Part shown: in pieces, positions 32,499-41,704 of the stretch
How positions within the stretch are numbered: position 1 is the first letter of the stretch
Layout: every line of letters begins with the position of its first letter
NCBI GenBank assembly: GCA_023461435.1
Contig: JAEYLC010000032.1
Coordinates: forward strand, 7,054-71,053
Origin: Bacillota bacterium
Lineage (GTDB): Bacteria > Bacillota > Clostridia > Christensenellales > SZUA-584
DNA: 64,000 bases
Direction of reading: 5' to 3'
The notes under the pieces: generated by a model
Told to the model about the DNA's origin: nothing
What the model saw: only the letters and a program-made list of their open reading frames with translations
Database searches by the model: none
Made by a program: the position numbers and the translations under genes

Positions 32499-34100
32499 AT
32501 GAAAAACAAAAAAATAGTGGCATTTTCGGTGATTTTTGTGTTGGTTCTTGCGGTATTGGGTATCGCGCTCGGGCTCGTGGTTTCTCCGATTGATAATCCG
32601 GACGCCGTGGCGGACCCGGGCGGCGCGAATACGGGCGTGATCTCCGACCCGTCCAGTGTGACGCTGGACGGTGTGGCTGCACAGTCTGAAAAGACCTCTA
32701 TCGGTCTTAACTATGTGTGGGTATTGCTCTGCGGTATGATGGTGTTCTTCTTTCAGGCCGGTTTCGCGCTTGTGGAGACAGGCTTCACGCAGGCCAAGAA
32801 CGCGCTGCATACGATGGCGATGAACTTCATGGTGTTTCTGATCGGCGCGATCGGCTATTACCTTGTGGGCTTCGCGTTCCAGTTCGGCAACTGCGGCGGC
32901 AATTCGTACCTCGGTGCCGGAACGGCCGCGCTTGCCAGCGGCGTGTCCATTGACGGCTTTGGTGGCATTATCGGCACGACGGGCTTTCTGCTCGCAGGCA
33001 ATACGTATGACGTCGGCATATTCGCGCTGTTCTTTTTCCAGATGGTGTTCATGGATACGACATGCACCATCCCGACGGGCGCGATGGCGGAGCGCGTCAA
33101 GTTCTCTGCCGTTGTAATCATCTCGTTCTTTATCTCGATGGTTTTCTATCCGCTGTTCGGCAACTGGATGTGGGGCGGCGGCTGGCTCGCCACCATGGGC
33201 GGGAACTTTGGCTTCGGGCACGGCGCTCTCGACTTCGCGGGGTCGTCCGTGGTGCACGGTATGGGCGGCATGATCGCGCTTTCAAGCGCCATCATCATCG
33301 GGCCGCGTATCGGCAAGTTCAGAAAAGACGGCAAACCCAATGCTTTTCCGGGCCATCATCTGCCGATGGCGATGTTCGGTACCATATTGCTGTTCTTCTG
33401 CTGGTTCGCGTTCAACGCGGGCAGCACGCTTAGCGGCGCGGATTTCCGTCTCTCTGTAGTGGCAACCAACACGATGATTGCGGGTGCGGTCGGCGGCGCG
33501 ACAGCCATGTTCTATATGTGGGCCAAATACGGCAAGCCTGACCCGTCGATGACTTGCAACGGCGCGCTGGCGGGTCTTGTGGCCATCACGGCGCCGTGCG
33601 CATTTGTCAACAGCATCGCGGCGGCCTTTATCGGTGTGGTGGCGGGTCTGTTGGTTTGCGTGGCTGTGCATTTCTTCGAGCACCGCTGCAAGATAGACGA
33701 TCCCGTGGGCGCGATCTCCGTTCACGGTGTCAACGGTATCTGGGGTATACTCGCTCTCGGGCTGTTTGCTGACGGCACGTATGGCGACGGGTTCAACGGC
33801 GTGGCCGGAGCTGTCCGCGGCCTTTTCTACGGGGATCCCGGCCAGCTGGTCGCGCAGCTGATCTGTATCGGTACGCTGATCGTCTGGGGCTTTGGCTCGT
33901 CGTATCTGTTCATCAAGCTGCTCGATAAGACAATGGGCATTCGGGTCTCCAAGGAAGCGGAAGTCGGCGGCCTTGATCTGCCGGAAATGGGCGCATATGC
34001 GTACCCGAACTTCCAGCTGTCGAGCCAGGACTTTGATGGGTTTACTACGTTGACTGCCGATAAGGTGACTGCCGATAAGGGTACGAATTTTGGCGCATAG
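32499..34100 (+). CDS. amtB: Ammonium transporter (Amt/Rh family)
   Basis: A 533-residue channel. An N-terminal hydrophobic segment (about 7-28) and a 40-residue linker precede the usual 11-helix core starting YVWVLLCGMMVFFFQAGFAL. The pore twin histidines are in SSVVHGMGG (about 252) and ISVHGVNGIWG (about 408). The C-terminal tail carries a short tandem repeat (ACTGCCGATAAG twice, coding TADK). GGAGGATTAT precedes the ATG. Regulated with P-II by the attenuator leader. Confidence 0.94.
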   Translation: MKNKKIVAFSVIFVLVLAVLGIALGLVVSPIDNPDAVADPGGANTGVISDPSSVTLDGVAAQSEKTSIGLNYVWVLLCGMMVFFFQAGFALVETGFTQAKNALHTMAMNFMVFLIGAIGYYLVGFAFQFGNCGGNSYLGAGTAALASGVSIDGFGGIIGTTGFLLAGNTYDVGIFALFFFQMVFMDTTCTIPTGAMAERVKFSAVVIISFFISMVFYPLFGNWMWGGGWLATMGGNFGFGHGALDFAGSSVVHGMGGMIALSSAIIIGPRIGKFRKDGKPNAFPGHHLPMAMFGTILLFFCWFAFNAGSTLSGADFRLSVVATNTMIAGAVGGATAMFYMWAKYGKPDPSMTCNGALAGLVAITAPCAFVNSIAAAFIGVVAGLLVCVAVHFFEHRCKIDDPVGAISVHGVNGIWGILALGLFADGTYGDGFNGVAGAVRGLFYGDPGQLVAQLICIGTLIVWGFGSSYLFIKLLDKTMGIRVSKEAEVGGLDLPEMGAYAYPNFQLSSQDFDGFTTLTADKVTADKGTNFGA

Positions 34101-34135
34101 CCTTTCGGTCTTTCAAAAATCAAAACGCGGGAGGG

Positions 34136-34163
34136 CCGGGGTTAGCCGAACCCCGGTCTTTTC
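34136..34163 (+). terminator. Terminator of the P-II/amt operon
   Basis: CCGGGGTT / AACCCCGG stem with 5-base loop followed by TCTTTTCG. Confidence 0.85.
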
Positions 34164-34167
34164 GTGT

Positions 34168-34635
34168 TTAAATACCGTTTGCTTTGTCAATGAGACTTTG
34201 GTCAGTCGTTTCGTTTCGTCCGTAAACAAAAGTTTTCTTAACCCTTTTTGACAACAGCATATAAAGAATCCACAGTATACTGATCGATACAGAGGCTGCA
34301 ATATATACAATCTGCAGCGCATCCATTGGGAAGCTTCTTATACTATATATAATGAACAATTCGGATATGTTGAATATTAAATTTAGGGATTCCATCACAA
34401 TGTAAGCAATGGGAAATGCTTTATGCCTTTTAAAAAACATTGCCAATACAACGAAGCAATATATAATAAGAAGCGTAGACAGAATACGAACAGCCTGCCC
34501 TGTGGTATCAAGCTGCAAGCCGAAGGTTTGCAAAACGGAATTGCCGCTGTTCGCAATTCCGAGTATTAGCCTTAAGGCAATAAGAAAAAGCCATCCTCCG
34601 ATGGTCAGCGGGGCTTCGCCCAAAGCTCTTTTCAT
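34168..34635 (-). CDS. DUF2569-like membrane protein
   Basis: A 155-residue protein with about four membrane segments. The opening APLTIGGWLFLIALRLILG is the DUF2569 signature; function is unknown in the family. I start at ATG 34635, which has GGGAGGG 5 bases upstream, instead of the longer in-frame ATG at 34764. Somewhat AT-rich. Convergent with amt. Confidence 0.75.
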   Translation of the reverse strand: MKRALGEAPLTIGGWLFLIALRLILGIANSGNSVLQTFGLQLDTTGQAVRILSTLLIIYCFVVLAMFFKRHKAFPIAYIVMESLNLIFNISELFIIYSIRSFPMDALQIVYIAASVSISILWILYMLLSKRVKKTFVYGRNETTDQSLIDKANGI

Positions 34636-34837
34636 GACAGTCCCTCCCGATTGCTTAAAACTGAACGCGAAGAAAATAATATTAAAAAATGCAGCATTTA
34701 CAAACCGATTATTCAAACTATATCGCATGAATATGTCGCTGTCTATTATAGTATATAATGTCATTGAATCTTATTTTTTGAGTTTTTTCTTAAAATTCAA
34801 TCATTTTACAACGTAGAAACCGAATGATTGATAACAG

Positions 34838-34866
34838 TTGACACGATTTTAAGCATATCATATAAT
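34838..34866 (+). promoter_or_regulatory. Consensus promoter of the T-box leader
   Basis: TTGACA (34838-34843), 17-base spacer, TATAAT (34861-34866): an exact consensus sigma-A promoter. Confidence 0.93.
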
Positions 34867-34872
34867 AAACAC

Positions 34873-35149
34873 AATTATAAATTTTTATCGGCTGTGATGG
34901 GGATCAGTAGCTTGGTGAGCCAGCGTGTAGAGAGCCGCCGGATGGTGCAAGGCGGACGCGGCAGCAAGGTGAACTCGCCCCGGAGCTTCAGCACTGAAAC
35001 GAGTAGGCGCTGACGAAACCCTTATGCGTTAATTAAGGAAAGGGTAGCGGCCTGTGAGCCATAAGCCCTTGAATGAGCTGGCGGGCGTGTCCCGCAAGCA
35101 GAGTGGTACCGCGAAGCCTTTCGTCTCTGTATGGACGAAGGCTTTTTTT
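34873..35149 (+). ncRNA. T-box leader with a probable leucine (CUC) specifier
   Basis: Stem I landmarks: GATCAGTAG, AGAGAGCC, GGATGGTGCAAGG and the specifier side GGTGAACTCGCCCC, where the codon after GAA is CTC (34974-34976). The T-box sequence AGAGTGGTACCGCG lies at 35100-35113. Its TGGT bulge would pair with an ACCA tRNA end, which fits A73 of tRNA-Leu. The terminator is at 35114-35149. Uncharged tRNA-Leu should therefore turn on the acyl-CoA synthetase that follows. Confidence 0.93.
35114..35149 (+). terminator. T-box terminator
   Basis: AAGCC-T-TTCGTC / GACGAAGGCTT stem (one bulged T) and a run of seven T residues. It competes with the antiterminator formed with the T-box sequence. Confidence 0.9.
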
Positions 35150-35202
35150 ATATCAAAAAAGTGGGGCAATCGGGTTAATCAATGATAATTGGAGGGGATA
35201 CC

Positions 35203-36864
35203 ATGCCGGAATTTATTCACATGACGATTGGTGATTGGCTGGATATGAAAGCGAAGGAATATCCGGACAAGGAATGCAGCGTTCATCCTTTGGAAGGGCT
35301 TCGCTATACGACAGCCGAGTTCAAAGCCGAGTGCGACCGCGTGGCGCGCGGACTCATGGCGATGGGCATCAAAAAAGGCGACCATGTGGCGATCTGGGCG
35401 ACAAACTATCCGCAATGGGTGCAGTCGCAGTTTGCCACGGCCAAAATCGGCGCTGTGCTCGTCACGGTGAACACCAACTACAAAAAATATGAGCTTGAAT
35501 ATCTGCTTAAACAGTCCGATTCGACGATGCTCATCATGATGGGCGGTACGAAGGACAACAGCTACGTCGATCATATCAACGCCGTGTGCCCCGAGCTTGC
35601 CAAATGCGAGCCCGGGAAACTGAGCAGCCGCAAGCTGCCTTTTCTCAAGACGGTCGTTTTCCTTGATGAAGAGCAGCATCCCGGCATGTACCATTGGGGC
35701 GATGTGCTTACGCTTTCCGAAAAAGTGAGTGAGGAAGACCGCGCGGCACGCCAGGCAGAGTGCGACCCGCACGATGTGATCAACATGCAGTACACCTCGG
35801 GCACGACCGGATTTCCCAAGGGCGTGATGCTCACGCATTATAACCTCATTAACAACGGCAGGATTATCGGCGAGTCGATGGCGTTTTCGGCGCAAGACCG
35901 GCTTTGCATCACGGTGCCGCTGTTTCACTGCTTTGGGTGTGTGCTCGGCGTGATGGCGTCCATCACCAACGACACGGCGATGGTGTTTGTGGACCATTTC
36001 CATCCCACGCGCGTGCTCGGCGTGCTCGAATCGGAAAAATGTACGGCGGTGCACGGCGTGCCGACGATGTTCATCGCGATGATGGAGCACCCGGACTTCC
36101 CCAAATACGATCTGTCGCATATGCGCACCGGTATCATGGCGGGCTCCACCTGCCCTGTCGAGGTGATGAAGGCAGCAGCGGAAAAGATGAACATGCGCCA
36201 TATCACAAGCGTGTACGGTCAGACCGAATCATCGCCGGGCATCACGCAGTCAACCGTCAACGATCCGCTCGAGATCCGCGTCTCCACGGTGGGGCGCGCG
36301 TATCCGAATGTGGAAGCCAAGGTGATTGACCCCGAGACCGGCAACGATGTGCCGCCGAATACGGTCGGCGAGATCGTTACGCGCGGCTATCACGTGATGA
36401 AAGGGTATTACAAAATGCCCGAAGCCACCGCGCAGGTGATCGACAAGGGCGGATGGCTGCATACGGGAGACCTCGGTGTCCGCGACGAAGACGGGTATTA
36501 CAGGATCACGGGGCGCTTGAAGGACATGATCATCAGAGGCGGCGAGAATATCTACCCGCGTGAGATCGAGGAGTTCCTTTACACACACCCGTCTGTGACG
36601 GATGTGCAGGTGGTGGGCGTCAGAGACCATAAATACGGCGAAGAAGTGCTTGCCTGCATTATATTGAAGCCGGGGGCAAGCGAGACGGAGGAGGCCATGA
36701 TCCAGTACGTGAAAGACGGCCTTTCCAAGCATAAAGCGCCGCGGTATGTTCGCTTCGTGGATACGTTCCCGATGACCGCCAGCGGCAAAATTCAAAAATA
36801 CAAGCTGCGCGAATGGGGCGAGCAGGAGCTTGGCCTCACGGAGGGCGAAGAAGGCGACGCATAA
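35203..36864 (+). CDS. Acyl-CoA synthetase (AMP-binding, FadD-like)
   Basis: ANL-superfamily ligase, 553 residues, that activates a carboxylic acid with ATP and CoA. Motifs: P-loop YTSGTTGFPKG (about 195), YGQTESSPG (about 341), the hinge GRLKDMIIRGGENIYP (about 436-451) and the catalytic Lys in TASGKIQKYKLRE. The N-terminus (GDWLDMKAKEYPDKECSVH) resembles medium/short-chain fatty-acyl ligases. GGAGGGG is 6 bases before ATG 35203. It is the only gene between the T-box and a terminator, so its control is by aminoacylation, most likely of tRNA-Leu. The acid is not known; isovalerate or another branched acid is an inference. Confidence 0.93.
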   Translation: MPEFIHMTIGDWLDMKAKEYPDKECSVHPLEGLRYTTAEFKAECDRVARGLMAMGIKKGDHVAIWATNYPQWVQSQFATAKIGAVLVTVNTNYKKYELEYLLKQSDSTMLIMMGGTKDNSYVDHINAVCPELAKCEPGKLSSRKLPFLKTVVFLDEEQHPGMYHWGDVLTLSEKVSEEDRAARQAECDPHDVINMQYTSGTTGFPKGVMLTHYNLINNGRIIGESMAFSAQDRLCITVPLFHCFGCVLGVMASITNDTAMVFVDHFHPTRVLGVLESEKCTAVHGVPTMFIAMMEHPDFPKYDLSHMRTGIMAGSTCPVEVMKAAAEKMNMRHITSVYGQTESSPGITQSTVNDPLEIRVSTVGRAYPNVEAKVIDPETGNDVPPNTVGEIVTRGYHVMKGYYKMPEATAQVIDKGGWLHTGDLGVRDEDGYYRITGRLKDMIIRGGENIYPREIEEFLYTHPSVTDVQVVGVRDHKYGEEVLACIILKPGASETEEAMIQYVKDGLSKHKAPRYVRFVDTFPMTASGKIQKYKLREWGEQELGLTEGEEGDA

Positions 36865-36876
36865 GAGTTTTAGCGG

Positions 36877-36908
36877 ACGGGATTGGCTGGCAGCCGGTCC
36901 CGTTTTTT
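36877..36908 (+). terminator. Terminator of the acyl-CoA synthetase gene
   Basis: ACGGGA / TCCCGT outer stem, with GGCTG/CAGCC inside, then TTTTTT. Confidence 0.88.
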
Positions 36909-37099
36909 GCGAAGGTTCGAGGAATAATTGGATAATATTCCAATGGAGAATTTGCATTTTGGCATGAAAACGAGCCTAATATAATAATAATGAAATAATT
37001 CTCAAGAAAGATAAAAGAATCCCCTCTTGTGTTCCGGCTGAAACTGTGTATAATAAGTCGTGCGGTTTGACAACTGGAGGAGGCATACGAATAATCATC

Positions 37100-37369
37100 A
37101 TGTTAAACAATGGTCAAGAGGAAAAAGTATTAAAAAAACTGGCGGAGATTGAAAAGCAGCTACCGGACGGAGTGTCGCTGACATTTGCCGTCGATAATCT
37201 GATAGAGACGATGAACGACGACGAATGGAAAGGCTTTATAGTCACATTGCGCAAGCTCATTGATGACGAGTATTTGATAAAGCATACGAAGAAAGAAACA
37301 AAAAACAAGGTTCCTTTTTGGCTTGAATTCACAAACAAAGGTCACGAATATTGCAGAAAATTAGGTTAA
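37100..37369 (+). CDS. Small hypothetical protein, possibly winged helix
   Basis: Function not recognised. 89 residues, mixed charge, mostly helical (LKKLAEIEKQLPDGVSL, NDDEWKGFIVTLRKLIDDEYL), with a C-terminal strand FWLEFTNKGHEYC. The pattern fits a small winged-helix fold. The start is uncertain: GGAGGAGG lies about 16 bases upstream of ATG 37100, so a nearer non-ATG start is possible. Short operon of one gene with its own terminator. Confidence 0.65.
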   Translation: MLNNGQEEKVLKKLAEIEKQLPDGVSLTFAVDNLIETMNDDEWKGFIVTLRKLIDDEYLIKHTKKETKNKVPFWLEFTNKGHEYCRKLG

Positions 37370-37386
37370 GCCGCACTTTTCAAGAA

Positions 37387-37411
37387 GTACTGCGAAGGCA
37401 GTGCTTTTTTT
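37387..37411 (+). terminator. Terminator after the small hypothetical gene
   Basis: GTACTGC-GAAG-GCAGTGC followed by TTTTTTT. The rest of the 37370-37615 gap is AT-rich leader. Confidence 0.9.
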
Positions 37412-37615
37412 GTATATAAAAGGAGCGAGCATATATATCGCGGTTGGCATTATCTCCCGTTATTAATGAAAATATGACTATACGAAAATAAAAAAATGGT
37501 GTATTATAGAAAAAACAAATCGATTTTTCACCATATTCACATTCATATCGATCTGACATTTGTCTGCTCTTGATGTTTTTTGCATATAAAAAGCATATGA
37601 TTGGGGAAAAAACAA

Positions 37616-40600
37616 ATGAAAAAGAAGAAGTATATTGTTTGGAGTTTGGTGGCTTGTCTCATCATGCAGATCGTTATTACGGGAATGGCCACAGCCGCCG
37701 GGCCGATACCCGATGACTTAACCTCGCATCCGGAATATTTGGTTGTACACAACACGACGGATGCATACAGTGAGAGCGGAGGCCCGTCGGTGATCAAGGT
37801 CTTAGATCCCGATGATAATGAGCTGTACCCAACAGGAAATGTTTATTCGGATATTCCGAACGGTTCAACGATACAACTCACATATCGGTTCAACTTGGAT
37901 GATGGCGTCAGCCCGGATATCAATACATATTCCGGAAGCAATTACTTCTATATCAGTTTGCCGGAGGATATTACATTCGACTATGTAACCGGCGGGCCGT
38001 ACGATATTATTGCTGATCCGGGAACCTCTTCCTGGCTGATGGGGACTTGGGAATTTACCGATTCGCATACCATAAGAGTTGATTTTTCTGATCAAGTATC
38101 CTCCCATCTCGCCATGTGGGGTGAAATCGGCCTTCAAGGGACATTCAACGATATTGAATACGGGGATGAAACGGAGCGGACGCTCGTGCTCGGAAGTGAA
38201 AGCGTCATATTCAGACGCATACCGCCCGACCCGCCGCAGATTACGCTGGAAAAAAGCGGCGTCTACGACGCCGCCACCAACACGATTGAATGGACGGTCA
38301 CAGTCACGCCGCCTGACGGATGGGCACTCGACGGTTATACCTTGGTGGATGCTTACAGCGCAAACCAGACATTCGTATCCAATTCATTCTTTCACGGTGC
38401 GACTGTGGCGGATGCGGGCCTTGATTTGACGACGGCCAATCAGATATCGTACACATTCCCGGATACCGACCCTGATACCACGGGCGTACAGACAATCAAA
38501 TACAAAACGTCTCCGACATCCTTCAGTGCGGAGGATGGTTCGTCAACAGCGGCGGAACAGTCCACATTTACCAACGCCGCGACTGTCAAGCACGCGGCGG
38601 ATACGCTGGCGGGCCCTGTGACCGCGACGGTGGCGACAAACTGGATATCCAAGACTGCAGCGAATCCCAGCACTAACGTGATCAGGTGGGAAGTCACCGC
38701 AAGCGTTCCTGACGGCGGATCAGTGACAGGTGCGATTATCCATGACACACTGCCCATAGGCATGGTACTCGATACGAGCCATACTGTTCAGATATCTTTG
38801 AATGGCGGCCCTTTAACCGATGTGGAAAGCACATCAACAAATGAATGGGGCAAATATTCATATACTCCCGGTACTTCCGGAAGTTCGGGGACTCATGGGA
38901 TTCTGAATTACCGTTTTGCGTCAGATGGTGCTTTTTCGGGCTCAGCAAGGCTCGTTTATTACACAAAGGTTGAAGTTCCAGACGATTACCTGAAAACGAA
39001 CTCCCCGATTACATTCCCTAATCTGGCAGATCTTCAATGGGAGAATATGCCGGATCCCACCAATCCGCCGGAGGACCCTGTCAACGGCACCATTCCGGGG
39101 AGCGGCCTCATCAGCAAGTCAGCAGCGGGCGGTACGGAGAACTATAATAACCTGAACGGCGGCTATATCCATTGGACCATCACGGTGAACAGGAACAAGA
39201 TCACCATGCTAAACGCGTGGATCGGCGATCTCATTGCGGCGGGGCAGGAGCTGGTCATTGACGACGATGATCATGCGTTTATCGTGAGCAGGAACGGTAC
39301 TGCCGAAACGACATATACATCCATTCCCATAACTGATCCAAATCTGACTGTGACGGACAGTCGGAATTTTAGTTATTCGTTCCCCGCGAGCTTCACGGAT
39401 ACGTATACGCTGGATTATTATACACGGATTATCGATGTGTCAGCAGCCAAAAACGACGCTGCCGGGCTGGACTTACTGTATGCCAATGGCAATGTCAATT
39501 TCGGCAACGGGGCGACGCTCCACAGAGACGGCAGCACAGATGATTCGAGCGGGCCGAATAAAACGTTCAGAAGTCAGATGATCAACAAAGGCGTCGGGGC
39601 TTATAACTATAGTGATCATACGATCAAATGGACGGTGACGGTGAACCGCAACAGAATGCCGCTGACTAACGCGACGATGACGGACTTGCTTCCCGCCGGT
39701 ATGGATCTGCTTATTGACGCGACGCATCCGTTTGAGGTCTCCGTGAACGGCAGTCTGGACCCGGATGTTCACGCGCCGACCGGCATCGCAAGCGACGGTC
39801 GGTCCTTCACCTATAATTTTGGCGCGGCGACGACAACAGATCAGTACGCCATCTCGTTCTACACGCACCTTCAAGACGGACAGCTTGAAACAGAATGGAG
39901 CGGGACGAAGGCGTTTATAAACACGTCACAGCTGCGGGGCGATGAGATTTATACGCATATTGACGCAAGCGCAACGGCCAATATCGCAAACCCTGTGATA
40001 TCCAAAGACCGTATATATGTGGCGGGCGGGGATTCGATCGACTGGTCGGTTTCCATCAACGCGGGCAAGATCCCGCTTATCAACGCTGTTGTGACCGATC
40101 AGCTGGACCCGGGCCTTTCGTTTGAGACCGCTTCGCTTAAGCTCTACGAGGTGGATGTCAACCCGTCTACGGGCGCGGTGTTTCCGGCTTCGTCCGGCAC
40201 GCTGGTGACCACAGGGTATACGGTGGATTTACCGAGCACCGCCAACTCAAATACGCTCACGGTTCATTTGCCGGAGGGAAGCAGCAAGGTATATCGGCTT
40301 GAGTTCACCACATTCATCATTTCCGATGATCTTGATTTTGTCAATGAGGCCGTTCTTTCAGGCACGACGAACAGCCCGAGCGGTGATGACGAAGCCGAAG
40401 AGGTTGTTGTCAACAACCTTTGGTCGAGCGGCGGCAGCGGCAGCCAGCAGCTCACCGTTTACAAGGACGACGGTAAAGGCAACCCCGTGCCCGGTTCGAT
40501 TTATCAACTGCTGAATTTCAACAAACAACCGATTTTGAAGAGCGGAAACCCGGTGACTGCGACAACCGATTCGCATGGCAACGCCGTATTCACCAATCTG

Positions 40601-41704
40601 CCCGCTTGGGTTTTCTATGCCAAAGAAGTATTTGCGCCGGACGGCTTCCTGTTGAATCCCGATGTGATCGGCGGCGAAAGGGCTGGGACGGATACGCTCT
40701 TTACAACCGCTGACGCCCCGGCGCTGGGAACGATAAGCTTTAATAAGACGACGCACAAGGGTGCGGCTTTGAGCGGCGGAGAATTCACGCTGACGGGCGA
40801 AGCGTATGACGGGTCTGACGTGACCAAGACGGCGGCAAGCGTCGGCGGCATAGTCACGTTCAGCGATGTGCCGCTCGGAACGTATACGATACGCGAAACG
40901 AGGGCTCCGGCTGGTTTTTATGTGTCGGATACAGTGCTTACGGCCATGGTCAGCTATGCCGATGAGGACAGGCTTGCGGTAAAAAGCGAAATATCAGCCG
41001 ACAAGATCGTCGATCAGCCGATACCGGGAGAGCATTTTGGCTCCATCGGGCTCAAAAAGACGGATGAAACCGGCAAAGCGCTTGCGGGCGCTGTGTTTGG
41101 GCTTTATAACAGCGACGGGGCTTTGGCACAGCAAGCTGTTTCCCAAAGCGACGGCACGGTGACCTTTTCCCATGTGACGCTCGGGACATACAAAATCAAG
41201 GAGATCACCCCGCCCGCCGGACATCTCGCATCGGCGCGTGAAATAACCGTATCGATTGAGGATGACGGCGATATCATTGATGGCGGCACGCTCACTAATA
41301 AAACCATATACGGCAGCATACGTGTCGTTAAAACAACGGATGACGGCAAAACGTTGTTGCCCGGCGCTCAGCTTTCGCTCTACAAGAAGGGCGGGACGGA
41401 GATCGTGGCCCAGGGAGTTTCGGGAGCGGACGGCGTTGTCGTCTTTGAGAACCTTCTTTACGGTGATTACGTGATACGCGAAACGAAGGCGCCCGACGGG
41501 TATACGCTTTCGGCTTTGGAGATCCCGGTATCCGTCAAGGAGGATGGCAAAGTGGTGGATGCGGGCACATTCGTCAATACGCGTATAGTCGAATCGCCCA
41601 AGACAGGCGACGACATCATGGGATATTTTGTGCTGGCGCTTTGCAGTATCGCCGGTATTGCGGTGGTTTATGTTATCAGCAAGAGAATTAAGAAGATCGG
41701 CTAG
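37616..41704 (+). CDS. Large sortase-anchored adhesin (SPKTG, SpaA/Cna-B type)
   Basis: A 1362-residue surface protein. Signal peptide 1 to about 30. Five related beta modules of about 150 residues begin near 225, 356, 517, 670 and 805; each has an I.WTVTVN..../.D.LPAG pattern. Then four SpaA/Cna-B prealbumin-like domains (about 945, 1038, 1140, 1230), each ending in E..AP.G. The C-terminus is a sorting signal: SPKTG at about 1328, hydrophobic segment, basic tail KRIKKIG. ATG 37616 follows GGGGA. The class B sortase gene follows immediately and likely anchors it; in Clostridioides difficile SrtB accepts SPKTG-type motifs. Confidence 0.92.
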   Translation: MKKKKYIVWSLVACLIMQIVITGMATAAGPIPDDLTSHPEYLVVHNTTDAYSESGGPSVIKVLDPDDNELYPTGNVYSDIPNGSTIQLTYRFNLDDGVSPDINTYSGSNYFYISLPEDITFDYVTGGPYDIIADPGTSSWLMGTWEFTDSHTIRVDFSDQVSSHLAMWGEIGLQGTFNDIEYGDETERTLVLGSESVIFRRIPPDPPQITLEKSGVYDAATNTIEWTVTVTPPDGWALDGYTLVDAYSANQTFVSNSFFHGATVADAGLDLTTANQISYTFPDTDPDTTGVQTIKYKTSPTSFSAEDGSSTAAEQSTFTNAATVKHAADTLAGPVTATVATNWISKTAANPSTNVIRWEVTASVPDGGSVTGAIIHDTLPIGMVLDTSHTVQISLNGGPLTDVESTSTNEWGKYSYTPGTSGSSGTHGILNYRFASDGAFSGSARLVYYTKVEVPDDYLKTNSPITFPNLADLQWENMPDPTNPPEDPVNGTIPGSGLISKSAAGGTENYNNLNGGYIHWTITVNRNKITMLNAWIGDLIAAGQELVIDDDDHAFIVSRNGTAETTYTSIPITDPNLTVTDSRNFSYSFPASFTDTYTLDYYTRIIDVSAAKNDAAGLDLLYANGNVNFGNGATLHRDGSTDDSSGPNKTFRSQMINKGVGAYNYSDHTIKWTVTVNRNRMPLTNATMTDLLPAGMDLLIDATHPFEVSVNGSLDPDVHAPTGIASDGRSFTYNFGAATTTDQYAISFYTHLQDGQLETEWSGTKAFINTSQLRGDEIYTHIDASATANIANPVISKDRIYVAGGDSIDWSVSINAGKIPLINAVVTDQLDPGLSFETASLKLYEVDVNPSTGAVFPASSGTLVTTGYTVDLPSTANSNTLTVHLPEGSSKVYRLEFTTFIISDDLDFVNEAVLSGTTNSPSGDDEAEEVVVNNLWSSGGSGSQQLTVYKDDGKGNPVPGSIYQLLNFNKQPILKSGNPVTATTDSHGNAVFTNLPAWVFYAKEVFAPDGFLLNPDVIGGERAGTDTLFTTADAPALGTISFNKTTHKGAALSGGEFTLTGEAYDGSDVTKTAASVGGIVTFSDVPLGTYTIRETRAPAGFYVSDTVLTAMVSYADEDRLAVKSEISADKIVDQPIPGEHFGSIGLKKTDETGKALAGAVFGLYNSDGALAQQAVSQSDGTVTFSHVTLGTYKIKEITPPAGHLASAREITVSIEDDGDIIDGGTLTNKTIYGSIRVVKTTDDGKTLLPGAQLSLYKKGGTEIVAQGVSGADGVVVFENLLYGDYVIRETKAPDGYTLSALEIPVSVKEDGKVVDAGTFVNTRIVESPKTGDDIMGYFVLALCSIAGIAVVYVISKRIKKIG

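Noticed and set aside
34828..35013. 61-residue open frame over the T-box
   Set aside because: It lies across the promoter and stem I of the T-box and has no ribosome binding site.
37497..37545. TGGTG..CACCA inverted repeat before the adhesin, similar to the hairpin at 56772
   Set aside because: Shared bases are mostly A/T runs and the stem is short; not enough to claim a common element.
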